A stretch of 64,000 bases of DNA, from NCBI GenBank assembly GCA_036365145.1, contig JAEOAD010000005.1, positions 3,943,501 through 4,007,500 on the forward strand, in the 5' to 3' direction. The notes beneath the pieces are model-generated. The model made no database searches, was not told the DNA's origin, and saw only the letters and a program-made list of their open reading frames with translations. Shown one piece after another: positions 34,972 to 46,599 of the stretch. The first letter of the stretch is position 1. Every line of letters begins with the position of its first letter. Origin of the DNA: Orientallactaga sibirica (lineage: Eukaryota > Chordata > Mammalia > Rodentia > Dipodidae). Made by a program: the position numbers and the translations under genes.

Positions 34972-35689
34972 AGGTAGGGTCCAGTGAAAGCTCTGGGAGC
35001 TGAACTGTGCCATGAGATAAGCCTGTCCACAGGTTTAGGGTCTATACTTCCCATTCTTGCATTTGACTGGGGTCTGCAGAGGGCAGAGGCTGAGATGGCA
35101 TGGAGAGAATTGGAGGCCTAGGCTGGCATGGCAGATCTTGTTTGGTCAGGCATCACTTTGGGAAAGGGCAGCTGTGAGTGGTGGGCAGACACCAGCAGTG
35201 AAAGTGTCACAAACTGATAACTAGGGTCCATGGGGACAACCAGGACAGCTTCAACCAGAGCAACAGGAAATGACCCAGCACTCTGCCTGTCCCTGCTGTG
35301 TACACATCCTTCAGGGTGAGCTGAGACCCTGTAGGAGAGCATTTCATGGAATTTTACCATCTAAATGTTCAGAAGTCCAACAGCGATGAGGGACTGAATC
35401 CTTTATGGTCAGCCACAGATAGAGATCCAAATTTCAACAACAAATTTCATAAAAAATGCTAATTAATTTCTCAGATGACAAGCTCAAAACTCGCCAAAGT
35501 GCTGAAAAGAATTGAAAGCATTGAGACATCTCTGTCACACATAGGGAACAACGCCTAAGACGTGGCCAAGAGAATGCGACGGGCAGACTGGCAACAAGAG
35601 CTTCGGTACACTGTGTTCTGAACACCAGGCTCTTACGTGCATGACCTCACAGTAGTTGTTCTTACCTGGACAATTTTGGGTCCATCAAC
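34972..35689. other. Unique sequence
   Basis: Nothing recognised. Confidence 0.5.
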
Positions 35690-35906
35690 ATGTCATCACA
35701 GATGATGTAGAAAGCAAGAAAGAAAGAAGAGAGAGTTAAAAGAGAGAAAGAGAGAGAGAGCAAGAAAGTGAAAAAGATCAAAATATTAGAGGGACTGATT
35801 AGAAGGAGGAAAAGGGCTCAGGGGAGAGGGCATGGTGTTCAGGAAGAAGAGAGTGATGAGAGGGGATCATGACCTAAATACATTATATGCAGATATAAAA
35901 TTAATA
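35690..35906 (+). repeat. GA-rich stretch with possible LINE-1 3'-end sequence
   Basis: Purine-rich simple repeat at 35706-35775, then 'gggactgattagaaggagga' and 'gatcatgacctaaatacatt', which resemble rodent LINE-1 3' UTR ends. The assignment is weak. Confidence 0.4.
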
Positions 35907-36100
35907 ATGCTGGAGAGATGGCTTCTTGGTTAAGGTGTTTGCCTGTGAAGCCTAAGGACCCAGGTTCAATTCTCCAGGACCCACATAAGCCAGTTGCACA
36001 AAGTGGCTCATGCATCTGGAGTTCATTTGTAGTGGCTAGGGGCCCTGGCATGCCCATTCTCTCCTCTCTCTTTCTCTCAAATAAATAAATTATTTAATAA
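35907..36100 (+). mobile_element. tRNA-derived SINE
   Basis: From 'tgctggagagatggcttctt' through 'caggttcaattctccaggac' and a short CT segment to an AAAT tail. Confidence 0.94.
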
Positions 36101-37467
36101 AAAGTTATAAAAATACCAAATATTGACACTAATGAAAAATGACTATATACCAGAATTATATGTATAACCAAGATTTTGCATAAGAGTTAAGGAAAATGAC
36201 AGTTTTTTTCAATTTTCAGTTTTTAAATACTAGCAGCCTCCACTCAAGCCAGATGTAAGATTCTAGTTGCAGTTGGGAGCTGAGTCTCTCTTCCTGGGGC
36301 TTGACCTCTGCGTTCCAGGCCATTTTTCTCTACCATAAAACAGCTGATGTTCTTGAGCGAGAATCTTAGATTTCCTGAGTTCTTCACAAATGGTATTTAC
36401 ACCACAGTCTTGTTTTTATCTTTATCATGTTACAGTGATAAAAGATTACAGATTTTTTTCTCAAGGCATTATTAATTTGAGACCTACCAGCCATCCAGAG
36501 AAGGGATGAGACAGCATTTTATTTCTCAGTTGCTCCAGCATTGGCTCTGTCTCCGGACTGAGCTGGTATCTTTGTGAGTAATCACTGTGCAGGGAAAGCT
36601 GTAAGTACTGCCTGGAGATCTTCTGAGCACAATTGTCAAGTTCATTGGGGACATGTCCTATTTTTTTCCCCAAGTTCAGGCTACAATGTTGACAAATTTC
36701 TATCACTGTATAGGTAGGGTCTTCTGCTTGTATCCAGGCGTGGCCGGTCTTGACATGACATTGTCATCTACAGAGTTCATATTCAAGAACGTCACAGTGG
36801 AATTACAGAGAAGGAAAACAGACTGCAGTGTTTTCTTCACTGCGCATACTTTTGTTCCCTGCTTGTACACTTCCAAGAATTGACTAACACTACACGTGAC
36901 GTTGTTCAAGTGTTATAGGCTTCCATTCGATATGTAGTCCACACTGGGATGCCACCTATGATGAAAAGTTGGGAAAAACAATCATGCTTCTAGGAAATAT
37001 ATATTTTACTCTTGCTCTACTATATTTGAATGAATTCTGTCATTTAGGACCTTTGTGCATAACTTGTATTATTTTGCAATGTTATACTATTTTAACACAG
37101 GTATTAATCTAAAAGTGGCATAAGCTAACGTATTGCAGATTTATGATGATGATGATGCACATGGCGTATGCAGCTTTCTAATAGATACTCAAGGAGAATG
37201 CAATCCTCTGAGCATCCCTTGCATCACAACGAACTGGTTTATATTCCACCTAAATACCATTGGCTTTATTCAGTTGTCTTTTTTTTGAGTTTGTATACTA
37301 GAAGTCTTGACTGGAAAATTGCCAACAAATCTGGAAGAATCAAAAACCTTAGCTGATAACCTGCTTCCCTGGTTAACATTATAGTCCCTTTCAAAATTTG
37401 TTTCTGCAGGTATTTCCAATTCACAACAGTTTTCTCCACTTATTTCAACTATAAAATACTGAAAGAG
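36101..37467. other. Unique sequence
   Basis: About 1.4 kb with no recognised gene or repeat. Confidence 0.5.
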
Positions 37468-37608
37468 CAGGGCATGGTGGCACACACCTTTAATCCCAGC
37501 ACTCAGGAGGCAGGGGTAGGAGGATCACCATGAGTTTGAGGCCACCCTGAGACTACATAGTGAATTCCAGGTCAGCCTGGGCTAGAGCGAGACCTTACCT
37601 CAAAAAAA
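37468..37608 (+). mobile_element. B1 SINE
   Basis: From 'gcagggcatggtggcacaca' to 'gaccttacctca' and a short A tail. Confidence 0.95.
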
Positions 37609-37746
37609 ATTACTAAATATGGTCCCACATATGATGTAATTTGGGATGAAATCCTCAGGAAAATCTTGAATGTTATTTATGCCTTTAATATGATTACACA
37701 TATTTGCCGTATTAACTCATTGATCAGGTCATAGAAAACATGACTG

Positions 37747-37897
37747 GTGGGCTGAAGAGATTAAAAGCATTGGCTTGTAAAGCTTGACAGCCTGAATTCA
37801 ATTCCTCATTTCCACAGAAAGCCAGAGGTACAAGTGGCACATGTGTCTGCATTTGCAGCAGCAGGAAGCCCTCAATCTCTCTATCTATCTATCTATC

Positions 37898-37951
<54 letters not shown>

Positions 37952-38016
37952 AATCTGTCTCCCTCTTAATCTCTCTCTCTGTCCTCTCACTCTGTTTGCA
38001 AATATAGGAATACTAT
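37747..38016 (+). mobile_element. tRNA-derived SINE with (TCTA)n expansion
   Basis: Diverged head 'gggctgaagagattaaaagc', body 'gaattcaattcctcatttcc', then a TATC array at 37880-37951 replacing part of the CT-rich segment. Confidence 0.88.
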
Positions 38017-38389
38017 TTTATAAAGAAACTATGACTGCCATTTCAGATGCTGCTGCTATACTCCACTTCTACCCTAAGGGGGCTCCAATATGGGTCACCT
38101 CCTATATATAAGAGTAAACTTACCCTGGTTTCCACAAGTCCAATTTGCCTTTGATGCTATTATTCTGTTTCTATCAGTCTTTGATGTGGACGAGTTTTAC
38201 ATATTGACCTTGATTTGGTTGATACAAACCAACTATCAAGGGACCCATCAAAACCAATATAGGCAAAAAATACATCATTATTTTGTTTATTCAGATGAAT
38301 TCCACTGCTTGGATATATTAGTAATATAAGTCAAGCCTGGGTCTCAACCTAACAATGAGTTTGATTCTGGCATAGAAGTGTTGTTCTGC
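38017..38389. other. Unique sequence
   Basis: Nothing recognised. A 79-codon frame at 38090-38329 lacks hallmarks. Confidence 0.5.
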
Positions 38390-38610
38390 TTTTTTTTTTG
38401 TATTTTCTTTTACATTTATTTATTTATTTGGGAATGAGAAAGAGAGAGAGAGAAAGAGAATGGGTATGCCAAGGCCTCTAGCCACTGCAAACAAACTCCA
38501 GACACATGCAACACCATGTGTATCTGGCTTATGTGGGACCTGGAGAATCAAACCTGGGTCTTTAGGTTTCACAGACAAGTGCCTTAACTGCTAAGCCATC
38601 TCTATAGGCC
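38390..38610 (-). mobile_element. tRNA-derived SINE, antisense
   Basis: T-rich end, GA run, 'actccagacacatgcaacac', 'aatcaaacctgggtct' and 'taagccatctctataggcc'. The flanks share 'tctgctttt' as a probable target duplication. Confidence 0.94.
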
Positions 38611-38894
38611 ATGCTCTGCTTTTTAAGTAGCATATAACTTATAGCTGAAAAGAAATAATTAAGATATGGAATACATTTTTATATCTTATAAATTAGCTAG
38701 ACATTACATGCATGCTCTGTTGTATGGACACTTGGTGTCTCTGGAAGTCTAAATTGATGTTTAAGAGGTGAAGAATCTCAGTTGCATTTCTAGATTAGAC
38801 TCAGTTGTTTTAAGGTTGTCATCATTAAATTAATATTTAAATTTAAATTACATAAACTACAGTAAAAAAATCAAGATAATATATGCAAGTGTAA
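38611..38894. other. Unique sequence
   Basis: Nothing recognised. Confidence 0.5.
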
Positions 38895-39062
38895 TTTTTT
38901 TTTTTTTTTTTTTTTTTTGGTTTTTGGAGGTAGGGTCTCACTCTGTCCCAGGCTGACCTGGAATTCACTATGTAGTCTCAGGGTGGCCTTGAACTCTTGG
39001 TGATCCTCCTCACTCTGCCTCCCGAGTGCTGGGATGAAAGGCATGTGCCACCACACCCGGCT
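38895..39062 (-). mobile_element. B1 SINE, antisense
   Basis: Poly-T start and reverse B1 body ending 'gccaccacacccggct'. 'agtgtaa' flanks it on both sides. Confidence 0.95.
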
Positions 39063-42000
39063 AGTGTAAATTCTTATAGAATTCAAGTGTAACGTTTTGT
39101 AGAACTAAAACTGGAAAGAAGCTTAGTGTAAGTATATCAAATGAGAAGCATTGTACTACCTTGGGGTAATGTGTATTGACAATACTTAACAGTAGAATTC
39201 ATTTCCTTTTCACAGACACAGGACTTCACAAAACTGTTAAATGAAACTCCTTGGAATGTAGTAGGATTACAGAGGAAAAAATATATGACTCCCTGAGTCT
39301 TCTGCTTAGATTTAATTTATCTTATTCACTTACACATCCTGCTATCTAAACACATTATTCCCTGTCTACTAAATGCCAGTGAGCAGGCATGTTTTGTGGT
39401 TTCTCTGGATTGGTGCCTCATCTCAAGAAAAGCCCATCTTAGTTTGAGGTATTAAAGATGAGATCTTTTCATTGCATGCTGTGACAAAGATATGCATACT
39501 GAGGGAAACATGTTGCGCACAGAATGCTTTCTATGAGTAAAGTACATTTATCTGTTTAACAAATATTTAATAAGATTGTCCCATGTGGTAAGTGCTGTAC
39601 TGAATACATGAAGCTCCTGCTATATTATGGACTTTATAAAACCAGCATAAAAAGAAAAGAAAGAACTACATCTATCAGTATTTTACAAAGAAATTACTGC
39701 TGAGACAAATGGACAGCAGGAAAGGGAACTGAAGGGGCTTGCTTATATTTTCTATAGAGTAGAATACACCTTAGCGCATCATTTTCAACCTTAAAGTACA
39801 CTCTGTTTGCCTCCCCCTACTGACTCTGCTGCAGTCACATCCAATATCATAAATATATTTAAGAAATTATTCTCTCAAGTTTCAATTTTTATCAAAAGCT
39901 TGCTATTTAGAATAATTTTAGTTGTGGACCCAGAAATTTAAGTATAAATTACACAACACAGAAGTTCACATCTGATATAAGACTAAAAATATATAACAGC
40001 TACTGCAGATCAAGAATGAAACGTGTTGGTTTATGGTAACTGATTCATTTCACATGGAATACAGCAAATTAATGGAACACTTTCAATGGAGACTTTGAAT
40101 TATGACATAGAATGCATAGAGAAATAATTTAATGAAAACTGACATGAATATCACAATAGCATGAAGCCCTCATATTGTAAGCAGGTCCTTAGTCTAGCTA
40201 TTAAATAAAATCTTATTGGGAAAATGACTTAGTCCTCAAAAAGTACCACAGCCAACTGTGAAAGCAAAAGACTTCAGTGCAAAAATATTAGACTAGGAAA
40301 TGAAAAGTTACTTATAAAGATTTTCACATTTAGCAACAAAAATTGAAAAACAGTGCCTTAAACTTTACAGGTACATTAAATGATTTCCATGTCTACTAAC
40401 TTTGAAATCTCCCCTTGGATTCTTTTTTATATTTCTTTCACGTGTGTCCAACTGGAAACATCATAAAATTATGATAATTTTAGAAGTATTTAAGTATATA
40501 TAAATTATATAGTTTCAAGATACTTCATTATATCATGAAATATGAAGGGAGATACCAAATATTATCATTGTATTTTTCCTAGTACTCAACCCAGTACCTT
40601 CAAGAAGCAATTCCTATTTATACTAAATAGTCCTTTAAATTACTAAATACCAACAGCTTAGCTATAGCTGTAGCGTGAGAACCCAGAGAGAGAAAGTACA
40701 ATATGGAAACACATTGCACAAATAATAAGCTATGAACATGGTCTGACCTTCTTTGTCTTCTGACCTTGGTGAATAGTTTTCATCAGCCATGATTGTGACT
40801 TCCTGCACTTGTGAAGTCAGTCAGCAAAGCTCTGTCCTTAACCAAGTTCCAGGTAGTTCATTTCCATTTCAGAGCAAAGGGGAATCAGCAGCTTCTCTGA
40901 TATTCTGTTGAGGTGTCTGAAGAAACTAGAACTCACCAGAGATGGCTGACACATAGCAGATGTAATTTTGCTTTCAGTGCTTATACATGAAATTGTATGC
41001 AGGTAAGAAACATTCCTCAAATAAATAAAAACACTTTATTCTGCTTGAATAATTTCAGTGTAGAGATCATTTCATTCACGTGGTCTGTGAGTCACTGCCT
41101 GTCTTTCCCCAATCAACCCTTGCGATGGAAGGAAGGAAAGTGTGTTTACATTGCATCCATCGCCCTCTGGCTGGTAATGGCTGCCAAGACTAAGAGACTA
41201 ATTAACATTAAAGGTATGTTAATTAATGTTCTTTATTAAAATGTGTTATCATGGCCTTTATCCATTCTTAGTACTTAATTCACTACTATGGGGAATCTAC
41301 TAAAACTATTAGCACATTTCAAACAATCCCTCATTTCCAGTTGTAGGAGCCCTCCACTCACTTACTGCTGCTCAAACTAGTATCTTTCTTAGATATGTGG
41401 CAAACTGTAATCTAAAAATTTAGTATGTCAAGTAAAAAAGGGAACTATATTATCCTGAGAAGTCCAATTGAGTATGTTTGAAATCATCTATAAAAAGAGA
41501 TTACATCTTATAAATTTGAGATAACTAACTTAGTGATATATAAGCAGACACTTGATAGTTTATTCCTTCTACAAAACAAGCTAATTCTTACAGTAGACTC
41601 AACACATTTGGTTAATGTGGTTTTTGTTTTGTGTTGTTTTGTTTTCTTTTCCTCCATCAGGAGAATTGCTACTATCTCTTTAAGGAGCAAATGTGCAGTT
41701 CTTAAGTCTTGTATCAGTCAGAGCCAGTAGTAGGAAGTTCTAGGGAAATGCATTAACCCTCCACGATACTTCACTGAACAAGAAGTTTTACACATCGGTA
41801 GTATTTTAGCAATAGTTCAGCCAACTAACTGCTACCCAAACTCTGAATGATGGGGTCTTGCTTGTTCTATGCCGTCTCAATGTGTATCTAAGAGGGTCGG
41901 GGTGAAGGATGAATGAATGAAAGCCAGAGACATTTGTTTCACACATAGGACTTCACAGGATCCACCATTGGCCACTTAGAGGCAGACTCGTACTAATGTG

Positions 42001-42087
42001 AAACTTAGTCAATTTGAAGAAATTGTCTCAATAAGTGAAACACTTGAGACATAGTTGCCACAAAGTTTGCTACGCAAAACAGTTGTT
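39063..42087. other. Long unique AT-rich stretch
   Basis: About 3 kb with no recognised gene, RNA or repeat. Frames of 60-80 codons are scattered and unconvincing. Confidence 0.5.
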
Positions 42088-42322
42088 TTTAATTTAATTT
42101 AATTTTATTTTATTTTATTTTATTTTATTTTATTTTATTTGAGAAAAAGAGAGAGGCAGAGAGAGAGAAAGGATGGGCGCACAAGGGCCTTCAGCCACTG
42201 GAAATGAATTCCAGATGCATGTGTCCCCTTGTGCATCTTGCTAACATAGTCCTGGGGAATCGAACCTGGGTCCTTAGACTTCACAGGGAAATCCCTTAAC
42301 TGCTAAGCCATCTCTTCTGCCC
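42088..42322 (-). mobile_element. tRNA-derived SINE, antisense, with (TTTTA)n tail
   Basis: The tail is a TTTTA/TTTAA array at 42088-42140, followed by a GA-rich segment, 'gaattccagatgcatgtgtc' and 'taagccatctcttctgccc'. Confidence 0.94.
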
Positions 42323-42334
42323 TGAAACGACTTT

Positions 42335-42370
42335 TGTTGTTGTTGTTGTTTGTTTGTTTGTTTTGTTTTC
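42335..42370. repeat. (GTT)n/(GTTT)n simple repeat
   Basis: Read directly. It probably derives from a retroposon tail. Confidence 0.9.
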
Positions 42371-42461
42371 CTTCAAAAGCCAAAAAAGTCTGAGCAGGGT
42401 TGATTACAAAAACAAAGTGACCAGTTAGGTCTCAGCAAGATTTACATTAAAAAGTAAAAAT

Positions 42462-42616
42462 AAGCCAGGCATGATGGTGCATGCCTTTAATCACAGCACT
42501 CGGGAGGCAGAGGTAGGAGGATCACTGAGTGAGGCCACCCTGAGAATACATAGTGAACTCCAGGTCAGCCTGAACCAGAGTGAGACCCTACCTCAAAAGA
42601 CCAAAAAAAAAAAAAA
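42462..42616 (+). mobile_element. B1 SINE
   Basis: From 'gccaggcatgatggtgcatg' to 'gaccctacctcaa' and an A run. The 13-bp duplication 'aaaaagtaaaaat' lies at 42449-42461 and 42617-42629. Confidence 0.95.
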
Positions 42617-42629
42617 AAAAAGTAAAAAT

Positions 42630-42894
42630 TGGGGAAAGACATTAGACATTAAGCTCTGGGAAAAGAAAACAGAATTTACTGTTTGTAATTTTATAATAGA
42701 TTAATTGAAGCTATTTTGTTAAATTCTATGAAAACTGAGTGGCTTGGCTATAGAAATACAATGACATTTATCAGAAAAGGGTCTAACTCGTATTTAGAAA
42801 CTATGGTTCAAGTTACAATGAATCATATCTACAGAGGAGCAACACTAACGGTGGAGGGCTCGTACACCGTGTGACCTTGGTCAAGTTTTTTTGG
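42630..42894. other. Unique sequence
   Basis: Nothing recognised. Confidence 0.5.
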
Positions 42895-43200
42895 ATTTTC
42901 CATTGCGTTATTTACCTTCTTGCCACCGGAATAAAGCAACCAACCAAAAGCAGCTGCTGGGAGAAAAGTCGTGTATTTTGTCTTCCAGTCTGAAGAGGAA
43001 GCTTCATGATGGCAGGGGCAAGTGTGATGAGGAAAGGACATTGCCTCTGCCACAGCAGGTGGAAAACAGCAGCCCAAGAGTGAGGCAAACTCTAAGGGGG
43101 AACTGGTTATAATACCCCTAAGTCCATCCCCAACAGCACACTTCTGCCAGCAAGGCCCCACCTTTCAAATTGTAATCAGCTGTGAAGCAAGCATTGAGAA
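42895..43200 (+). repeat. Degenerate rodent interspersed repeat, class uncertain
   Basis: Best preserved copy of the family at 30926-31200 and 32830-33145. It holds 'aaccaaaagcagctgctggg', 'agtctgaagaggaagcttca', 'gaactggttataatacccct' and 'aagtccatccccaacagcac', then 'gcaaggccccacctttcaaa'. Confidence 0.6.
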
Positions 43201-43244
43201 CACGAGGTGAGTTACAACTGACTCATCAAACTACACCCCTGTGG

Positions 43245-43550
43245 TGGTTCGAATATGAATCTAAGCCAACCATAGACTCAGGAACTTGATTAAATTGAGT
43301 TTGAGGGACAGACCCTAGCAGGAAGACTCTTGCAGCAGCGGTGAGTCACTTGGGGCACATCTGAATGCCAACCCAAAGGTGTATGCAGGGAGTTTGAACT
43401 CTGGCTGTGCTTGGACGTGGCGCTGTCTGCTGGTGGTGTTTTGCTTCTCTGTTTGGATGTATGGAAGCAGCCTCTTCTGGCATAGATGGAATTTTCCCTG
43501 GATCTGTAAACGTGAAATAAACCCCCATAAATCCTCTCATAGACTGTTTG
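43245..43550 (+). repeat. Degenerate rodent interspersed repeat of a second type
   Basis: Starts 'gtggttcgaatatgaatcta' and contains 'gaaataaacccccataaatc', an arrangement known from several rodent elements that carry a terminal AATAAA. Class not settled. Confidence 0.4.
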
Positions 43551-43585
43551 ATGCTCATCCCAGCATTGTGGAGCTGTCTACAACC

Positions 43586-43715
43586 CCCATGATTCAGTTC
43601 TTCATCTGCAAGACAATTAATGATTGTCTACAACTCTTGTGAGTTGTGAGGAATAAGAATGAAATGCATATAGCATGATTACGGCACAGAGTAGAACAGG
43701 ACAACACAGTTCTAG
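43586..43715 (+). repeat. MIR-like ancient SINE
   Basis: 'cttcatctgcaagacaatta' followed by 'gagttgtgaggaataagaat' and 'acggcacagagtaga' follows the order of the mammalian MIR core and 3' region. High divergence, consistent with its age. Confidence 0.5.
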
Positions 43716-43739
43716 GGCTTGGGAAATCCTAAATAAAGT

Positions 43740-43985
43740 GCTAATAATTATGGAGCCTCTTCACACACATCTTCTGTGTCTTCACATGGCAGAGAGTGGG
43801 GACAGGCGTCTACGCCTCCTCTAAGGAGGACTCTCATCTCACCATGAGGGACCCCTCTCATGGCATCCTCTCGTTGAGGAGCAGCACTTGAGGACGAACA
43901 TAAATACTCAGTCCACAAAACAACCAGATGCTGTCACAGCAATAGGAGTACACAGTGTCTTTGTCAGTCCATCAGGTCACATAAT
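43740..43985 (+). repeat. Ancient interspersed repeat fragment, class uncertain
   Basis: 'gtgtcttcacatggcagaga' and 'catctcaccatgagggaccc' recall a mammalian-wide repeat; I cannot name the family. Confidence 0.35.
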
Positions 43986-45479
43986 AAATACTATAGACTA
44001 GTCTTTATTTTATTTTAATTTTATTAAATTATACTTTAAATAAAATTAACAAAACATTTAAAAATGTATAATCTCCTCCAACTTCTTTCCTTTGTCCTGC
44101 ATCCCTATCCCTTCGCACTGAACCCCCTCTTTTTGCCTACTAATTCCTATTCTCCATTATGTCTTCTTGTTTTTTTGGCCCTCCTCCATCATTCACAGCA
44201 GCCTATGGCTGGACCCATATCATGCAAGTCAGGTAACAAGAGCCTCTGTGAAATCGTGAAACTTTTATTTTAAATTTTCTTCATTTTCCTCTCACTGCCT
44301 GGAGAGTGAAAGTCTGAATTCAGGGTACCCTGTATCTAGGTTCTGTGCAGAAACTCTCTCTGCCTTGCAGACCACCACTCTCTCACTGTGTCTCATATGC
44401 CAGAAAGGAAGAGGCTCTCTTACGTCTCTTCTATGAACAGAGCCCTATCATTTTAAGGCCCTGCCACTATAAACTCGCTTAATCACCTCCCTCACTCCCA
44501 GTCCCAGTATTTAGTCACTCTGAGGAAGGTGTGGGGCCCAAAGGGCATCCCCTTTGAGCCGTGGAGAAGCCATACATGGAAAACTCCGAGAACCACTGGG
44601 ACTGAAAACTCTAGAGCATAGCTTCCTGGTGAGAATCTGATAGAACTTGTCTTCAAGGAAGCATCAAGAGGAATGTGAAGAGGGTAACTGGGTATGATAT
44701 GGTGTTCCCCAATGAGTATCCAGTCCGGGGCCTGAGAACGGGAAAGAGTGTGCTCAGGCTGCTGGAGGAAAAGGAGCTTGTATCCTGTCCTGCAGGAGTA
44801 TGGAGTTACAGAGCATGACAGCTGTGTGATTCCAGACTTCATTGGGCCACGAATCCATCCAGATTTCAGCTGTAGAAAGCTCATTTCAGAGTCCACGAGG
44901 AGATGGTTTTAAAGAGAAATATTATGGACAAAAATGCTTCTTCCAAGATGACTGCAAAGGTACATGAGGACTCAGAGCCCACGAAGAACAGGAGGAGGTA
45001 CTATCAGAAAGTTGGACAGACAGCCAGAAGAAAATGATGTTTAGAAAGAAAATAAATGGCGTGCCCTGGTGATTAGTATGGTATGATTTCACCCAGAGCA
45101 GCCAGTCTTTCCCTGGCCTCGACTGTCCCTTTGCTGAGAGCACAAAGAGTACAGTAACACCTTGTGTTCCCCCCCATAGTTTCTCACGACCTTTTCATCT
45201 TCTTCCAGGTAGCATATTCCCAACATTCCCCAGGATTTTCTGTGAAAAATTACAGAACAGCCACTGGACCCCTAAGCTTTTGATTTCCCAAAACTTAGAG
45301 AATATAAAAAATAATCCTAATTCTGAGGAAGATGCTAAGGCCTATTATGAAGCTATTTGGAATTATTTTAGTTCAGATATGAAATTGAACAGAAGACAAG
45401 AGCCATGTAATGGTCTGTCCCTGAGAAAGGATATTAGTGCTATTTTATATTAAATGCCTTCTGTTTGTGTAGCAGACAC
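43986..45479. other. Mostly unique sequence
   Basis: No gene is recognised. The 134-codon minus frame at 44492-44896 begins at GTG and shows no domain. The 44040-44220 pyrimidine-rich block may be a LINE-1 relic, but I cannot place it. Confidence 0.45.
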
Positions 45480-45830
45480 CTTCAAGTTTGCTAAGATGAA
45501 CTTTCAGACCAGGCACAGGTATGGAGGAAGGGATATTTATTGAAGCTTACAGATCCAGGGGAAGTTCCATAATGGCAGAAGAAGCTGGCCTGCTCTTATA
45601 GGACCAGGCAAGAGAGAGAAAAAGCCAAAAGCCACACAGCACAGCACACCTCAGGAACTCATTATGCACACTTTGCATATCTTTAGATTGAAAGCTCAAA
45701 CCCACCACCACACCTTAAGATCTGCCCAGTGACATTGCCTCCAGCCTAGTGGCTGCAGATGCAAACTGAAAACTAATAAAACACTGAATATATTGGGGGT
45801 CATCCATTCAAACTACCACAGTTTGTACAC
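45480..45830 (+). repeat. Degenerate interspersed repeat, class uncertain
   Basis: 'ggatatttattgaagcttac', 'ggaagttccataatggcaga' and the ending 'ggggtcatccattcaaacta' mirror the layout of the rodent repeats at 30.9 and 42.9 kb. Confidence 0.4.
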
Positions 45831-46279
45831 TGACTTCTCTCTTAAAATTAAATTATGGCTAGTTCATCTTCAAAACCTTTCATTTTAAAGCTGTTTCTTT
45901 TACTAAACAAGACAGTCTTTGACATGCCTTGTCATGTCTTCATACCACAGGAAATGAGCCCTTCCCATCATGTCTTTTGCAAATCTCTTTGCAAACTCTG
46001 GGTTGCAAATACTAACTAGCTCTTTCAACAAACAACCAAACATACTCACAAAATAGTCAATTGTCCTTATCTGTGGATTAATCCAACCATCCTTTCCACT
46101 GAGGAAAATTGATCTCTTACATGTTACTTTTCTCTAAATTAGTTCTTCAAGAGATAATTGGCAAAATCTTAATAAAAATCACAGCTTTTATCTTCAGATA
46201 TCTTTCAAATTAATTCAACTAGTTGTTTTGTCTTCTTACCTAAGCAAGGAGGTTTTGATCTCATTAATTACATAGTTTT
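45831..46279. other. Unique AT-rich sequence
   Basis: Nothing recognised. Confidence 0.5.
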
Positions 46280-46413
46280 AAATAGTCACCAAGCACAGGG
46301 GCAATTAATTTTATAAAACAAATCTACTAGACAACCAGATATAAATCCCAATGCAATAATAGTGGACAACTTTAATATTCCACTATTGTCTATAGACAGA
46401 TATTCCAAGCAGA
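46280..46413 (+). mobile_element. LINE-1 ORF2 fragment, second copy of the endonuclease region
   Basis: Aligns with 47088-47222: both read from 'cacaggg' through 'aaatctactagacaa', 'ccagatataa', 'aatagtgg.caact' and 'aagcaga'. Similarity stops after 46413. It lies upstream of the main element although it belongs downstream in ORF2 order. Confidence 0.8.
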
Positions 46414-46599
46414 AAATAAACAGCCAGTACCTGGTAGTGAAAACACAAAAGAATTGGGAAGCATGTGGGTGGGACAGATCAAGACCACAGCTATCAACCC
46501 AAACTACCATCAGAATTATCCCTCTTAATAAAAGGTCAAAGAACAACTTTTCATGATACAAGTTAACTTTATGAATACATGAGCACTAAGTCAGCCCTC

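Noticed and set aside
44492..44896. 134-codon minus-strand ORF
   Set aside because: It starts at GTG, has no recognised motif, and the region looks like degenerate repeat or unique DNA.
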